Assembly: GCA_017443345.1 (NCBI GenBank)
Contig: JAFSNR010000071.1
Span: 1 to 53,414 of the forward strand
Direction of reading: 5' to 3'
DNA from: Prevotella sp.
GTDB taxonomy: Bacteria; Bacteroidota; Bacteroidia; Bacteroidales; Bacteroidaceae
Length of the DNA stretch: 53,414 bases
Position 1 is the first letter of the stretch. Every line of letters begins with the position of its first letter. The notes under the pieces were generated by a model. That model did not search any database. It was not told the DNA's origin and was given only the letters and a program-made list of their open reading frames with translations. Below, in pieces: positions 16,641 to 26,384 of the stretch. Both the position numbers and the translations under genes were made by a program.

Positions 16641-16813
16641 GAACCATTCACAATACAAAATCTTATATTGTGTATGGAGGTTGAATGTTACTTTTCTCTC
16701 GAAAAATAAGATTCCATAATTAACCTTAATAATCTAATACCATGAAAAACACAATGCAAATATAGAAAGTTTTCTTAATATAAGTTCAATTTTGGTTGCA
16801 AATGTTACTATTT
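16641..16813. other. Intergenic region with a palindrome and a 7-codon ORF
   Basis: CACAATA (16649-16655) and TATTGTG (16666-16672) form an inverted repeat. An A+T-rich leader then ends in ATG at 16742, which opens only seven codons (MKNTMQI, stop at 16763-16765). It looks like the 5' end of a lost gene or a leader peptide. Nothing else is supported before the stop codon of the DUF3256 gene on the other strand. Confidence 0.35.
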
Positions 16814-17311
16814 TTAATATTTGTTTACTATTTCTTCATCCTTTTTAAGGATATTTTGCAACAAACTGATTTGAATGCACTTCTGCTGCATATCACTCAA
16901 AGGAGGGACACCAGACCACTTCTTCCACTCAGGTGTGAAATAGCTGACCCGACTCTGACCATGAATGGAATCGGTGAGAAAGGTCTCTATCATCACCACA
17001 GCTGAACTGACAGAATCGACGGGCGCTGAGAGCGGCATCAGGAACAAGTCGGTACGAAGAGAATTGTTCATCTTGATCGACAGACTATCAGCAGACAGTC
17101 TCGTCATCTCGCTGGTACCTCCCAGACGATTCTTTACTTCGGCCTTCATATTGGAGTCGAGGAAATCGAGGAAATCAAGCTTATTGTTCTGCGTCAGATA
17201 AGGCATGAGTGAGTCAGGCATCTGTTTGAAGATATCGCGTATCTCCAAATTCTGGCCAGACGCCTGACCAACCATGAAGGCAAACAAAATTGCCACTATG
17301 ATTTTTCTCAT
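16814..17311 (-). CDS. DUF3256 family exported protein
   Basis: A 165-residue protein with a signal peptide (MRKIIVAILFAFMVGQASG, then QNLEIRD). The body FKQMPDSLMPYLTQNNKLDFLDF and the C-terminal PPLSDMQQKCIQISL are typical of DUF3256, a Bacteroidales-specific family of unknown role. Its start overlaps the paaK stop by 4 bp. It is the last gene of the ileS-to-DUF3256 run. Confidence 0.82.
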   Translation of the reverse strand: MRKIIVAILFAFMVGQASGQNLEIRDIFKQMPDSLMPYLTQNNKLDFLDFLDSNMKAEVKNRLGGTSEMTRLSADSLSIKMNNSLRTDLFLMPLSAPVDSVSSAVVMIETFLTDSIHGQSRVSYFTPEWKKWSGVPPLSDMQQKCIQISLLQNILKKDEEIVNKY

Positions 17312-18651
17312 CCCTCTCTGCTGGGTCTAAGATCCTTCACGCGCACGGCCTTACCCTCGCTCGTGGGCAGTGAGCCCTTCTTCACGAGCTTCACGGTTGG
17401 CGTCAGCAGAATCTCGTCCTTCAGGGCGCGCTGGATATCCTTTGTCATCTTCTGGATCTCAGGATAGATATCGGTCTCCAGGCCCTCGAGTTCTACTTCG
17501 ACGGTCATTACGTCGTTGTCGTTGATGGTCTCAAGTGTGATAAGGTAGTTGCTGCCAAGACCTGGATACTGAACGAGAATCTTCTCGACCTGCATGGGGA
17601 ATACATTAACTCCCTTGATGATGAACATGTCATCGGTACGTCCCTTGATACGGTCGATACGACGATGGGTACGTCCACACTTACATGGTTCGGCGATGAT
17701 ACGTGTCAGGTCGCGCGTGCGATACCTTAATATAGGCATCAACTCGCGGTCGAGTGTCGTGAGTACCATCTCGCCCATCTGTCCATCGGGTACAGGCTCG
17801 AGGGTATCGGGATCGACGATTTCAACGATATAGTTATCCTCCCAGAGATGCATACCTTCCTGATACTTACACTCGAAAGCGACACCAGGGCCGTTCATCT
17901 CGGTCATACCGAAAGAGTTGTAGGCCTTGACACCCAGCATGCGCTCAATGCGGCGACGCTGTTCCTCCGTGTGAGGCTCAGCTCCGATGCAGAGTGTGCG
18001 CAGCTTTGTTGATGCGGGGTCGATACCTTCCTCTTTGAACACCTCAGCCAAACGAATGGCATAAGAAGGGATGGCGTGGAGGGCTGTTGTGCCAAAGTCC
18101 TTGATAAACTTGATCTGACGCTTGGAGTTACCAGCTGCAGCAGGAACGGTCATCGCACCCAGCCACTCGGCTCCATACTGGAAGCCCAGACCACCAGTAA
18201 ACATACCATAGCCAGAAGAGTTCTGGAACACATCGCTTTTGCGGCAGCCTACCATATAGAGGTTACGGGCAATCATATTGGCCCATGAACAGATGTCGTG
18301 TTCGGAATAAACAACGACGCAGGGATTTCCCGTCGTACCACTGGTAGAGTGGATACGTACAGCATCGTCGAGATTGCCTCCAACGAGTCCGTAAGGATAA
18401 TTGTCACGAAGGTCCTGCTTAGTGGTAAACGGAATCTTACGAAGATCGTCGAGCGAGTTGATAGAGTCAGCAGTAATGCCCAGCTCTCCTAAACGCTTCT
18501 GGTAGAAAGGCGACTTCAGACAGACCTTGATCGTCTCCTTCAGCTTCTTCACTTGCAACTCCTCGAGCTGCTTTCTTGGCATCTTCTCAATTTCTGGTTG
18601 CCAACATTCACCATCAGGTTTGATGGTAGACATAATTTTCTCGTCAGTCAT
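17308..18651 (-). CDS. paaK: Phenylacetate-CoA ligase
   Basis: A 447-residue adenylate-forming enzyme that activates phenylacetate or other aryl-acetates to CoA thioesters. The nucleotide loop STSGTTGNP lies at 102-110, YNSFGMTEMNGPG is the A5-type motif, and a C-terminal lid domain is present (GRTDDMFIIKGVNVFP). In Bacteroidales paaK is often beside iorAB; here they are 12 kb apart. Together they could convert aryl-acetate to aryl-acetyl-CoA and then aryl-pyruvate, which the aminotransferase at 1462 could turn into an aromatic amino acid (inference). Confidence 0.93.
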   Translation of the reverse strand: MTDEKIMSTIKPDGECWQPEIEKMPRKQLEELQVKKLKETIKVCLKSPFYQKRLGELGITADSINSLDDLRKIPFTTKQDLRDNYPYGLVGGNLDDAVRIHSTSGTTGNPCVVVYSEHDICSWANMIARNLYMVGCRKSDVFQNSSGYGMFTGGLGFQYGAEWLGAMTVPAAAGNSKRQIKFIKDFGTTALHAIPSYAIRLAEVFKEEGIDPASTKLRTLCIGAEPHTEEQRRRIERMLGVKAYNSFGMTEMNGPGVAFECKYQEGMHLWEDNYIVEIVDPDTLEPVPDGQMGEMVLTTLDRELMPILRYRTRDLTRIIAEPCKCGRTHRRIDRIKGRTDDMFIIKGVNVFPMQVEKILVQYPGLGSNYLITLETINDNDVMTVEVELEGLETDIYPEIQKMTKDIQRALKDEILLTPTVKLVKKGSLPTSEGKAVRVKDLRPSREG

Positions 18652-18680
18652 ATTCTTTATATTTTAATACTTTTCACCTT

Positions 18681-19397
18681 TTACTCCTTCGCCAGTTGCA
18701 TCATCATGATAGCACTCAGACCTGCAGTCTCCGTACGCAGGCGACTGGCCCCCAGATGTACTGAGGTATAGCCAGAGTCAATGGCCTCCTTCACCTCGTC
18801 GAGAGAGAAATCGCCCTCGGGGCCAATCAGCACCGTCGCATCCTCTGAGCCGATCTTGCGCAGCTCGTCGAAGAGGTATGTACGAGGTATCTCGTCATAA
18901 CAATGGGCGATGTAGACATGTTCACCCTGATGCTGACGGATAAAATCCTTCAGCGGTACCATCTCGTTGAGACGAGGCTTCCAAGCCTTATGGCTCTGCT
19001 TAACGGCTGAGATGACAATCTTTTCCAGACGGGGTATCTTCACGAGTCTACGCTCTGAGAACTTACAGTTGAGGAAGGATATCTCGTCGACACCGATCTC
19101 AGTAGCCTTCTCAGTCAGCCACTCGATACGTTCCATCATCTTCGTGGGGGCTATGGCCAGATGAACATGTCCCTTCCACTGAGGCTCCTGAGGCATCTGC
19201 TCCAGTATTTCATAATAGCAATGATGCGTAGCGGCAATCGTAACCTGAGCGCGATAGTAGTTCCCTACCCCATCCATCAGGAATATCTCGTCGTCTGACT
19301 TCAGACGAAGCACACGTAAGGCATGCATCGCTTCCTCAGGAGGCAGCTCAGTCTGATGGGCAGCATCGGGTACGAAAAAATATCTGGCCTCTTTCAT
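18681..19397 (-). CDS. rsmE: 16S rRNA m3U1498 methyltransferase RsmE
   Basis: A 238-residue SPOUT-class methyltransferase that methylates N3 of U1498 in 16S rRNA. The N-terminal PUA-like domain (LPPEEAMHALRVLRLKSDD) and C-terminal trefoil-knot motifs (LIGPEGDFSLDE and LGASRLRTETAG) are clear. It is 12 bp downstream of the nucleoside permease gene and 29 bp upstream of paaK in the long minus-strand run. Confidence 0.95.
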   Translation of the reverse strand: MKEARYFFVPDAAHQTELPPEEAMHALRVLRLKSDDEIFLMDGVGNYYRAQVTIAATHHCYYEILEQMPQEPQWKGHVHLAIAPTKMMERIEWLTEKATEIGVDEISFLNCKFSERRLVKIPRLEKIVISAVKQSHKAWKPRLNEMVPLKDFIRQHQGEHVYIAHCYDEIPRTYLFDELRKIGSEDATVLIGPEGDFSLDEVKEAIDSGYTSVHLGASRLRTETAGLSAIMMMQLAKE

Positions 19398-19409
19398 CTC
19401 TTATCTATT

Positions 19410-20726
19410 TTATTTCTTTTCGGGTTTGAAGACAATAGCAAACGCCACTCCTACTACCAAAGCAAAGGTAGCAAAGATATACCAACATGTCTGCCAGTCA
19501 CCCACAAGATAGCCTCCTTCCCAAGAGCAGAAGGCATTAACAACCTCGCCTGCAGAAAGGGTACCGATGGTAGCACCAATACCATTGGTCATCATCATGA
19601 ACAGTCCCTGGGCAGAGGCTTTGATCTTGGGCTCGCACTCCTGATCGACGAAAATACCACCAGAGACATTGAAGAAGTCGAAGGCGACACCATAGACGAT
19701 ACAAGAGAGGATGAAGAAGACAACGCCAGGCATAGTAGGATGACCGAAGCCGAAGAATCCAAATCGGAACACCCACGCGAACATCGACATCAGCATGACA
19801 ATCTTGATACCGAAGCGCTTCAGGAAGAATGGAATCAGCAGAATGCAGAAGGCTTCACTAATCTGAGAGATAGATGTGAGCAACGTCGCATTATCGGCAG
19901 CAAATGAGTCGGAAATGGCAGGATCAGGACTAGCATTGAAACTGGTAAGGAACGGACCAGCAAAACCGTTTGTCACCTGCAGACACATGCCCAGCAGAGC
20001 CGAGAAGATGAAGAACAAGGCCATCTGACGGCGCTTGAACAGTTTGAAGGCATTCAGTCCAAGACTCTCAACCAGCGATACTATACCATCTTTCTTCTCC
20101 AACTTACATTGAGGCAAAGTGTTGCAATAAAGGAACAATACGATACTCAGCAGTCCAGATACAAAGAACTGCATATAGGTATACTGGAACTTATGAGGAT
20201 TATCGGACAGTGTCATCATGAAACTGCCGTTATCCCATACAGCACAGTTGACGAACCACATGGTGGCGATAAAGCCAACGGTACCAAGTACTCGGATAGG
20301 TGGAAAATCCTTCACGGTATCCATCCCGTTATTCTTCAGAATAGTAAATGCAGTCGTATTCGTCAGGGCGATGGTTGGCATATAGAAGGCTACACTCAGC
20401 GTATAGAGGGCGATAAAGAGCGACTTGTCAGGCAACTCATTGCCGAACCCAGCCTGCTCGCCCATCCACCAGCAACTGAGCATGAAGGCACCTGCCAACA
20501 GATGACAGAGACCTAAGAGGCGTTGTGGTTGGATATACTTGTCGGCCACAATACCCATCAACGTGGGCATAAAGATACTGACGATACCCTGAATGGCATA
20601 GAACCAGGATATCTTGTCACCTAGTCCGGCTATGCCCAGATAGTTTCCCATACAAGTCAAATATGCTCCCCAGACAGCAAACTCCAGGAAGTTCATCAAT
20701 GACAAGCGAAATTTGAGATTTTTCAT
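19410..20726 (-). CDS. Nucleoside permease, NupG-like MFS
   Basis: A 438-residue major-facilitator protein with about 12 membrane segments. The N-terminus (RLSLMNFLEFAVWGAYLTCMGNYL) is characteristic of the nucleoside:H+ symporter family (NupG/XapB). It would import nucleosides, complementing the exported nucleotidase at 9654. The central loop between segments 6 and 7 is about residues 205-225. The gene lies 17 bp downstream of the lipoprotein gene. Confidence 0.88.
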   Translation of the reverse strand: MKNLKFRLSLMNFLEFAVWGAYLTCMGNYLGIAGLGDKISWFYAIQGIVSIFMPTLMGIVADKYIQPQRLLGLCHLLAGAFMLSCWWMGEQAGFGNELPDKSLFIALYTLSVAFYMPTIALTNTTAFTILKNNGMDTVKDFPPIRVLGTVGFIATMWFVNCAVWDNGSFMMTLSDNPHKFQYTYMQFFVSGLLSIVLFLYCNTLPQCKLEKKDGIVSLVESLGLNAFKLFKRRQMALFFIFSALLGMCLQVTNGFAGPFLTSFNASPDPAISDSFAADNATLLTSISQISEAFCILLIPFFLKRFGIKIVMLMSMFAWVFRFGFFGFGHPTMPGVVFFILSCIVYGVAFDFFNVSGGIFVDQECEPKIKASAQGLFMMMTNGIGATIGTLSAGEVVNAFCSWEGGYLVGDWQTCWYIFATFALVVGVAFAIVFKPEKK

Positions 20727-20743
20727 TTTCTTTAGCTATTTAG

Positions 20744-21586
20744 TTATGGTTTAATCATTGGAAGAGTGGTCTGTGCACTATCTGTCCGCACGCTATCAGT
20801 CTTCACACTCGCTTCTACATGATGGTGGAAACGGATCAACTGGATGCGGTCGAGAAAGAGCATACAGACCTCATTAGACTGAATATTGTCAAGCCGCTGA
20901 TTCAAGACGATATAACCACTGATTTCCTTAGCGCGCTCCTTACAGGGAGCAATCGTCAGTGTCGTTACACCAAAACCTGATACAGACTGATTTCGCGTAA
21001 CCGTACTGTCGTTCATATATTTGACAGCCAGATAGACATCGGCTCCACGAGGGCCATTCTGCGACATGAACGTATTGGCAAATGTCATCAGGAAACTGTC
21101 ACCTTCATGGAAAGCGGTATCGGCCTTCAAGTGGAATTGCATGTAGTTATAAGGACGGAAGGGCACGAGCATCTGTCTACGGCTACCTACCCATACATCT
21201 GTCGTATCACCACTGGTTGACTGCGTCATATAACGTTCCACTTCGCTCACCGAAGCTCCCAGAGCAAGCGCCTGGTCGCTGAGTCGCTCCTGCACGCGCT
21301 TGTAGATGTCGATGAAACGATCGGAACGATAATAGTAATAGTGAAGTGAGGAGTCGAACTTCTCACGTGTCACATGGTGTTTTTTCAAGACGGCTTCGTA
21401 ATAAAGATGACTATGATAAGGATTATTCTCGACACCAACAGCCATTCCCTGAGCCACATGATAGTCGTAGAGAATATCTTCCATCTCATCGGGTTGGATA
21501 TACTGAGGCGGATCCTTGGGCTTACATGCCTGTAACAGCTGGAAGCCCACGAATGCCAGAACCAGATATCTACAACCTCTCATCAT
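20744..21586 (-). CDS. DUF4296-like lipoprotein
   Basis: A 280-residue protein with a lipoprotein signal ending LLQAC (Cys about 20). The N-terminal mature region (MEDILYDYHVAQGMAV) fits DUF4296, a Bacteroidetes family of unknown function. The C-terminal half is beta-rich. Its start overlaps lspA by 4 bp, so it is encoded right after the peptidase that would process it, a common arrangement in Bacteroidales. Confidence 0.8.
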   Translation of the reverse strand: MMRGCRYLVLAFVGFQLLQACKPKDPPQYIQPDEMEDILYDYHVAQGMAVGVENNPYHSHLYYEAVLKKHHVTREKFDSSLHYYYYRSDRFIDIYKRVQERLSDQALALGASVSEVERYMTQSTSGDTTDVWVGSRRQMLVPFRPYNYMQFHLKADTAFHEGDSFLMTFANTFMSQNGPRGADVYLAVKYMNDSTVTRNQSVSGFGVTTLTIAPCKERAKEISGYIVLNQRLDNIQSNEVCMLFLDRIQLIRFHHHVEASVKTDSVRTDSAQTTLPMIKP

Positions 21587-22245
21587 GATTTGGACTCCTC
21601 CTCTACTTTTGAAGGTTTCTCGCTCATGGAAATCCGACTGATCTCCTCACGATAGAACAGGATCAGCCAGACAACGCTGACACTGATGCAAGCATCGGCA
21701 AAATTAAAGACGGGGCTGAAGAACACGAAATGCTCGCCACCCACGAAAGGCATCCACAAGGGCCATTCTGTCTCTATCAGCGGGAAGTAGAACATGTCTA
21801 CCACCTTACCCATCAGAAATGGCGCATATCCTGTGCCAAAGGGTACGAAATAAGAGACGTAATAAGGCGATGACTCGTTGAATATCAGACCATAGAACAA
21901 ACAGTCGATGAGGTTGCCTGCTGCACCAGCAAGGATAAATGCCAGACAGACAATATAACCTGTACGGGCCTTATTCTTCACCTCCAGCCAGATGTAATAC
22001 GTCAGGGCAGCAATGGCCACTACACGGAAGAGCGAAAGAACAATCTTACTACCCAACTGCATACCGAAGGCCATACCCATATTCTCAATGAAGGTGATAT
22101 AGAACCAGTCAGTCACCTGTATACTTTCGTGCAGACACATCGAGGTCTTCACCCAGATTTTGATGACTTGGTCTATAAGCAGAATGGCGACTACTATCAG
22201 TGTCGCCAGTCTGCCCTTCGTTATAATAGGGCTTTGAGATGTCAC
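21583..22245 (-). CDS. lspA: Lipoprotein signal peptidase
   Basis: A 220-residue inner-membrane aspartyl protease with four membrane segments. The catalytic Asp residues are in AGAAGNLID and VFNFADACIS. It cleaves prolipoprotein signal peptides. It is longer than E. coli LspA (164 aa) because of an extended periplasmic loop and C-terminal tail, as is usual in Bacteroidales. The gene overlaps both neighbours by 4 bp. Confidence 0.95.
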   Translation of the reverse strand: MTSQSPIITKGRLATLIVVAILLIDQVIKIWVKTSMCLHESIQVTDWFYITFIENMGMAFGMQLGSKIVLSLFRVVAIAALTYYIWLEVKNKARTGYIVCLAFILAGAAGNLIDCLFYGLIFNESSPYYVSYFVPFGTGYAPFLMGKVVDMFYFPLIETEWPLWMPFVGGEHFVFFSPVFNFADACISVSVVWLILFYREEISRISMSEKPSKVEEESKS

Positions 22246-22622
22246 TTCTTCTGATTCATCTTTGATTCCACACTCAACGTAGCGTGCGGTACTGCACGTA
22301 GACGTTCCTTAGGAATCAACTTACCCGTCAGACGATCAATGCCGTATGTCTTGTTTTCGATTCTCACGAGCGCAGCCTTCAGACCCTGAATGAATTTCTG
22401 CTGTCGGGCAGCCATCGAAATCAATTCCTCCTTGGTCTGTGTAGAACTACCCTCCTCCAATGCCTTATAGGTAGGAGATGTGTCGTCGACATCGTTAGAA
22501 TCCTGGTTAGTCAGTACGCGCATCATCTGTTCGTAATCGCGCTTGGCAAGTGCCATCTTTTCGTTAATAATCTGACGGAACTCCTCGAGTTCCTCGTCAG
22601 TGTAGCGTGTCTTTTCTGCCAT
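22242..22622 (-). CDS. DksA/TraR-family protein lacking zinc cysteines
   Basis: A 126-residue protein with an N-terminal coiled coil (about 5-95) and a C-terminal segment YGIDRLTGKLIPKERLRAVPHATLS that matches the zinc-finger region of Bacteroidetes DksA-like proteins. In the usual form the fourth residue of that segment is Cys (YGICRVTGK). Here it is Asp, and no Cys is present anywhere. It probably still binds the RNA polymerase secondary channel, but without zinc. It sits between ileS and lspA, a conserved Bacteroidales order. Confidence 0.85.
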   Translation of the reverse strand: MAEKTRYTDEELEEFRQIINEKMALAKRDYEQMMRVLTNQDSNDVDDTSPTYKALEEGSSTQTKEELISMAARQQKFIQGLKAALVRIENKTYGIDRLTGKLIPKERLRAVPHATLSVESKMNQKK

Positions 22623-22649
22623 AATTCAGTTGTTGTTATTGATTGATTG

Positions 22650-25600
22650 TTATTGTTTGGTTACTTTAATGTTTAACTTGAAGTCATCGAATTCAATTTC
22701 CTGACCATCATTTGGTTGCAACATGATATTATCTGCCAGAACCTGTGTTTTGATATAGTCAGAGAAACTATCGACTGCTTTCTTCACTTCGTCGTTGGGA
22801 GTAAACTCAACGTTGATGCGATCGGTAATCTCCAAGCCGCTTTCCTTACGGATATTCTGTATGCGGTTGATGAGCTCACGAGCCATACCCTCGTTCTTCA
22901 GTTCCTCGGTAAGTTCTACCTCGAGAGCTACGGTGAGGTTACCCTCGTTTGCTACCAGCCAGCCTGGAATATCCTCGCTGATGATATCAACATCGGCAGC
23001 CTCTACGGTAAGAGCCTGACCCTCAACATCTATACCAATAGTGCCGTTCTTCTCAAGCTCAGCAATCTGCTCCTGAGAAAGGGCATCCATAGCGGCAGCA
23101 ACACTCTTCATGAGCTTGCCGAACTTCTTACCCATGGTGCGGAAGTTGCACTTAACCTTCTTAACCAGAACACCAGCACCCTCAACGAAACGAAGCTCCT
23201 TAACGTTAACCTCATTCATAATCAGATCCTTAACAGCCTCGATATGTTTCTTCTGCTCAGCGTCGATGGCAGGAACCATGATAGCCTGCAGTGGCTGACG
23301 CACCTTGATGTTAACCTTGCGGCGCAAAGCAAGTACCATAGAGGTAATCTTCTGTGCCATCTGCATACGAGCCTCAAGATCCTTATCAATCTGAGCATCG
23401 CAAGCTACAGGGAACTTATCGAGGTGTACTGAGTCGAGCTCGCCTCCAAGGTCCTTATATAGCTGATCTGCGTAGAAAGGAGCAAACGGAGCCAGCAGCT
23501 TAGATACTGTCATCAAACAGGTGTAGAGAGTCTGGTAAGCGCTGAGCTTATCCTCGCTCATCTCCTTACCCCAGAAACGTTTGCGGTTCAGACGAACATA
23601 CCAGTTACTCAGGTCGTCGTTAACAAATGCGTCAATCAGTCGGCCGGCACGAGTTGGATCATAGTTCTCGAGCTCTGCCTCTACACCCTTGATGAGTGTG
23701 TTAAGGCAAGAGAGAATCCAGCGGTCAATCTCTGGGCGCTTCTCGAATGCTACCTGTGCAGCTGTAGGATCGAAACCGTCTACATTTGCATAGAGCGCAA
23801 AGAAGCTATAGGTGTTGTAGAGTGTGCCGAAGAACTTACGGCGCACCTCATCAACACCCTCTGGGTCGAACTTAAGGTTGTCCCAAGGCTCAGAGTTGGT
23901 CATCATATACAGACGTACAGCATCAGAGCCGTACTTGCCAATCATATCGAATGGGTTAACCACGTTACCAACGTGCTTTGACATCTTGTTGCCCTTAGCA
24001 TCGAGCACCAGACCTGAAGAAATAACATTCTTGAAGGCTACTGAGTCGAATATCATGGTAGCAATGGCATGCAGAGTGAAGAACCAACCACGGGTCTGGT
24101 CAACACCCTCGTTGATGAAGTCGCATGGGAATGCGATGCCCTTATCAATCAGATCCTTATTCTCGAATGGATAGTGAATCTGAGCGTAAGGCATAGAACC
24201 AGAATCGAACCATACGTCGATAAGGTCGGTCTCGCGCTTCATTGGCTTGCCGCTCTCTGAAACCAGTACGATATTATCCACATAAGGACGATGCAGGTCG
24301 ATCTTGTCGTAGTTCTCCTTCGACATGTCGCCAGGAACAAAACCGTTGTCCTTCAAAGGGTTAGACTTCATGAATCCAGCCTTAACAGCCTTCTCTATCT
24401 CGTTATAGAGTTCCTCTACAGAACCGATGCAGATTTCCTTGCCATCCTCATCGCGCCAGATAGGAAGTGGAGTTCCCCAGAAACGTGAACGAGAGAGGTT
24501 CCAGTCGTTCAGGTTCTCAAGCCAGTTACCAAAACGGCCTGTACCAGTAGACTCTGGCTGCCAGTTGATGGTCTTGTTAAGCTCGAACATACGGTCCTTC
24601 TTAGCTGTAGAGCGAATGAACCAAGAGTCGAGAGGATAATAGAGCACAGGCTTGTCTGTACGCCAGCAGTGAGGATAGTTGTGTACGTGCTTCTCAATCT
24701 TAAGAGCTGTACCCTCCTGCTTCATCTCCATACAGATAACGATGTTCAGGTCTTCTGCCTTTGCAGCAGCCTGCTCGTCGTACTTGCCATCCTTGTTGAA
24801 CTCGGGTGCGTAAGCGTTCTTAACAAAGTCGCCTGCATGATGACCGTAGCCAGCCTTATCTACACACTTTTCAACAAAGTTGTTATCCAGTTCGTCCATT
24901 ACGTAGTACTTACCCTGAAGGTCTACCATAGGACGAGTTTCACCTTTCTTATTAATAAGGAACAGGCTTGGAATGTGGGCATCCTTAGCAACCTTGGCGT
25001 CATCAGCACCAAAGGTTGGAGCAATATGTACGATACCGGCACCATCCTCAGTTGTTACATAATCGCCAGGGATTACGCGGAAAGCCTCGCTCTCCATCTC
25101 AACAAACTGATCCTTGCCGTTCTCGCCTGTAAACACTTTCTCAGGATGAGTTTCAGCATAAGCCTTCACATAGTCAGCTGCATTAGCATCGAGCTTAGCC
25201 GATGGCTTTACCCAAGGCATCAGCTGCTGATACTTCAGCCCAACGAGTTCCTCACCCGTATAACGGCCCACGATACGATAAGGCACGAACTTCTCGCCCT
25301 TATTATACTCAGGCATCTCACCACCATCAGTGATATTTCCCTCTGGAGCGAGATAAGCGTTCAGACGACTCTCGGCCAGAATAATGGTAATTTTCTCACC
25401 GTTATAGGCGTTGTATGTCTCAACAGCTACATAGTCGATCTTCGGACCAACGCAGAGTGCTGTGTTTGAGGGCAATGTCCAAGGAGTTGTAGTCCAGGCT
25501 ACAAAGTAAGGTGTACCCCACTTTGTCCACTCTTCCTTAGGATTAAGAGCCTTGAAGAGAGCAGTAACAGTGGTATCCTTAACATCGCGATAGCAACCAG

Positions 25601-26210
25601 GCTGGTTCAACTCGTGTGAGCTAAGACCTGTACCAGCTGCTGGAGAATATGGCTGGATGGTATAACCCTTATAGAGCAGTCCCTTCTTATAGAACTGCTG
25701 GAGCAACCACCAAAGAGTTTCGATATACTTGTTATCGTAAGTGATATATGGATTATCGAGATCTACGAAGTAACCCATCTTCTCCGTAAGGTCACGCCAC
25801 TCCTGAGTGAACATCATGACGTTCTCACGACACTTCTTATTGTAGTCCTCCGTTGATATATATTTCTCGCTGTCCTTATTGTCGATATCGGCCTTGGTAA
25901 TGCCAAGTTCCTTCTCTACACCTAGCTCTACGGGCAGTCCGTGAGTATCCCAACCAGCCTTACGCTTCACCTGGAAGCCCTTCATCGTCTTGTAGCGGTT
26001 GAAGGTATCCTTGATAGTACGTGCCAGCACGTGGTGGATGCCAGGATGACCGTTAGCTGAGGGAGGTCCCTCAAAGAATACAAACTGCGGACAGCCCTCA
26101 CGCTCCTCTACTGAGCGCCAGAAGACATTTTCCTCCCGCCACATCTCCAGGATGTCATTGTTCACCTGAGTCAGGTTCAAGCCGTTATGTTCGGCGAATT
26201 TCTTTGCCAT
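22650..26210 (-). CDS. ileS: Isoleucyl-tRNA synthetase
   Basis: A 1186-residue class I aminoacyl-tRNA synthetase. The HIGH-type motif is HPGIHH (55-60) and the KMSKS-type motif is KMSKH. The CP1 editing domain is present (TTPWTLPSNTALCV), as are the anticodon-binding domain and a long C-terminal extension as in eukaryote-like IleRS2. It starts the eight-gene minus-strand run ending at the DUF3256 gene. Confidence 0.97.
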   Translation of the reverse strand: MAKKFAEHNGLNLTQVNNDILEMWREENVFWRSVEEREGCPQFVFFEGPPSANGHPGIHHVLARTIKDTFNRYKTMKGFQVKRKAGWDTHGLPVELGVEKELGITKADIDNKDSEKYISTEDYNKKCRENVMMFTQEWRDLTEKMGYFVDLDNPYITYDNKYIETLWWLLQQFYKKGLLYKGYTIQPYSPAAGTGLSSHELNQPGCYRDVKDTTVTALFKALNPKEEWTKWGTPYFVAWTTTPWTLPSNTALCVGPKIDYVAVETYNAYNGEKITIILAESRLNAYLAPEGNITDGGEMPEYNKGEKFVPYRIVGRYTGEELVGLKYQQLMPWVKPSAKLDANAADYVKAYAETHPEKVFTGENGKDQFVEMESEAFRVIPGDYVTTEDGAGIVHIAPTFGADDAKVAKDAHIPSLFLINKKGETRPMVDLQGKYYVMDELDNNFVEKCVDKAGYGHHAGDFVKNAYAPEFNKDGKYDEQAAAKAEDLNIVICMEMKQEGTALKIEKHVHNYPHCWRTDKPVLYYPLDSWFIRSTAKKDRMFELNKTINWQPESTGTGRFGNWLENLNDWNLSRSRFWGTPLPIWRDEDGKEICIGSVEELYNEIEKAVKAGFMKSNPLKDNGFVPGDMSKENYDKIDLHRPYVDNIVLVSESGKPMKRETDLIDVWFDSGSMPYAQIHYPFENKDLIDKGIAFPCDFINEGVDQTRGWFFTLHAIATMIFDSVAFKNVISSGLVLDAKGNKMSKHVGNVVNPFDMIGKYGSDAVRLYMMTNSEPWDNLKFDPEGVDEVRRKFFGTLYNTYSFFALYANVDGFDPTAAQVAFEKRPEIDRWILSCLNTLIKGVEAELENYDPTRAGRLIDAFVNDDLSNWYVRLNRKRFWGKEMSEDKLSAYQTLYTCLMTVSKLLAPFAPFYADQLYKDLGGELDSVHLDKFPVACDAQIDKDLEARMQMAQKITSMVLALRRKVNIKVRQPLQAIMVPAIDAEQKKHIEAVKDLIMNEVNVKELRFVEGAGVLVKKVKCNFRTMGKKFGKLMKSVAAAMDALSQEQIAELEKNGTIGIDVEGQALTVEAADVDIISEDIPGWLVANEGNLTVALEVELTEELKNEGMARELINRIQNIRKESGLEITDRINVEFTPNDEVKKAVDSFSDYIKTQVLADNIMLQPNDGQEIEFDDFKLNIKVTKQ

Positions 26211-26246
26211 ATCAATTGTTTTTTCTATCTTCTATTATTTAGCGTG

Positions 26247-26278
26247 CAAAGGTACTAAAAATATCTAATTTGACCAAA
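26247..26278 (-). promoter_or_regulatory. ileS promoter
   Basis: On the minus strand TTTG (26275-26278) and TACCTTTG (26247-26254) are 20 bp apart. The leader to the ATG at 26210 is about 33 nt. No T-box or other riboswitch was recognised. Confidence 0.8.
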
Positions 26279-26336
26279 TGAAATAAATATTTTTAATATT
26301 TCTGATAAAAAAGTATTATTTTTCAAATAAAATGCT

Positions 26337-26344
26337 TAAATTTG
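26337..26344 (+). promoter_or_regulatory. -7 box of the Dcu gene (TAAATTTG)
   Basis: TAAATTTG is well placed for a start near 26348. The -33 region (about 26313-26316, TATT) is weak, which may indicate an activator. Confidence 0.5.
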
Positions 26345-26384
26345 CACACAATATTTATCTAGAACTTAAAACTATTGGTTTTTT

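Noticed and set aside
26211-26246. T-box or other riboswitch before ileS
   Set aside because: The leader is only about 33 nt and shows no conserved T-box sequence.
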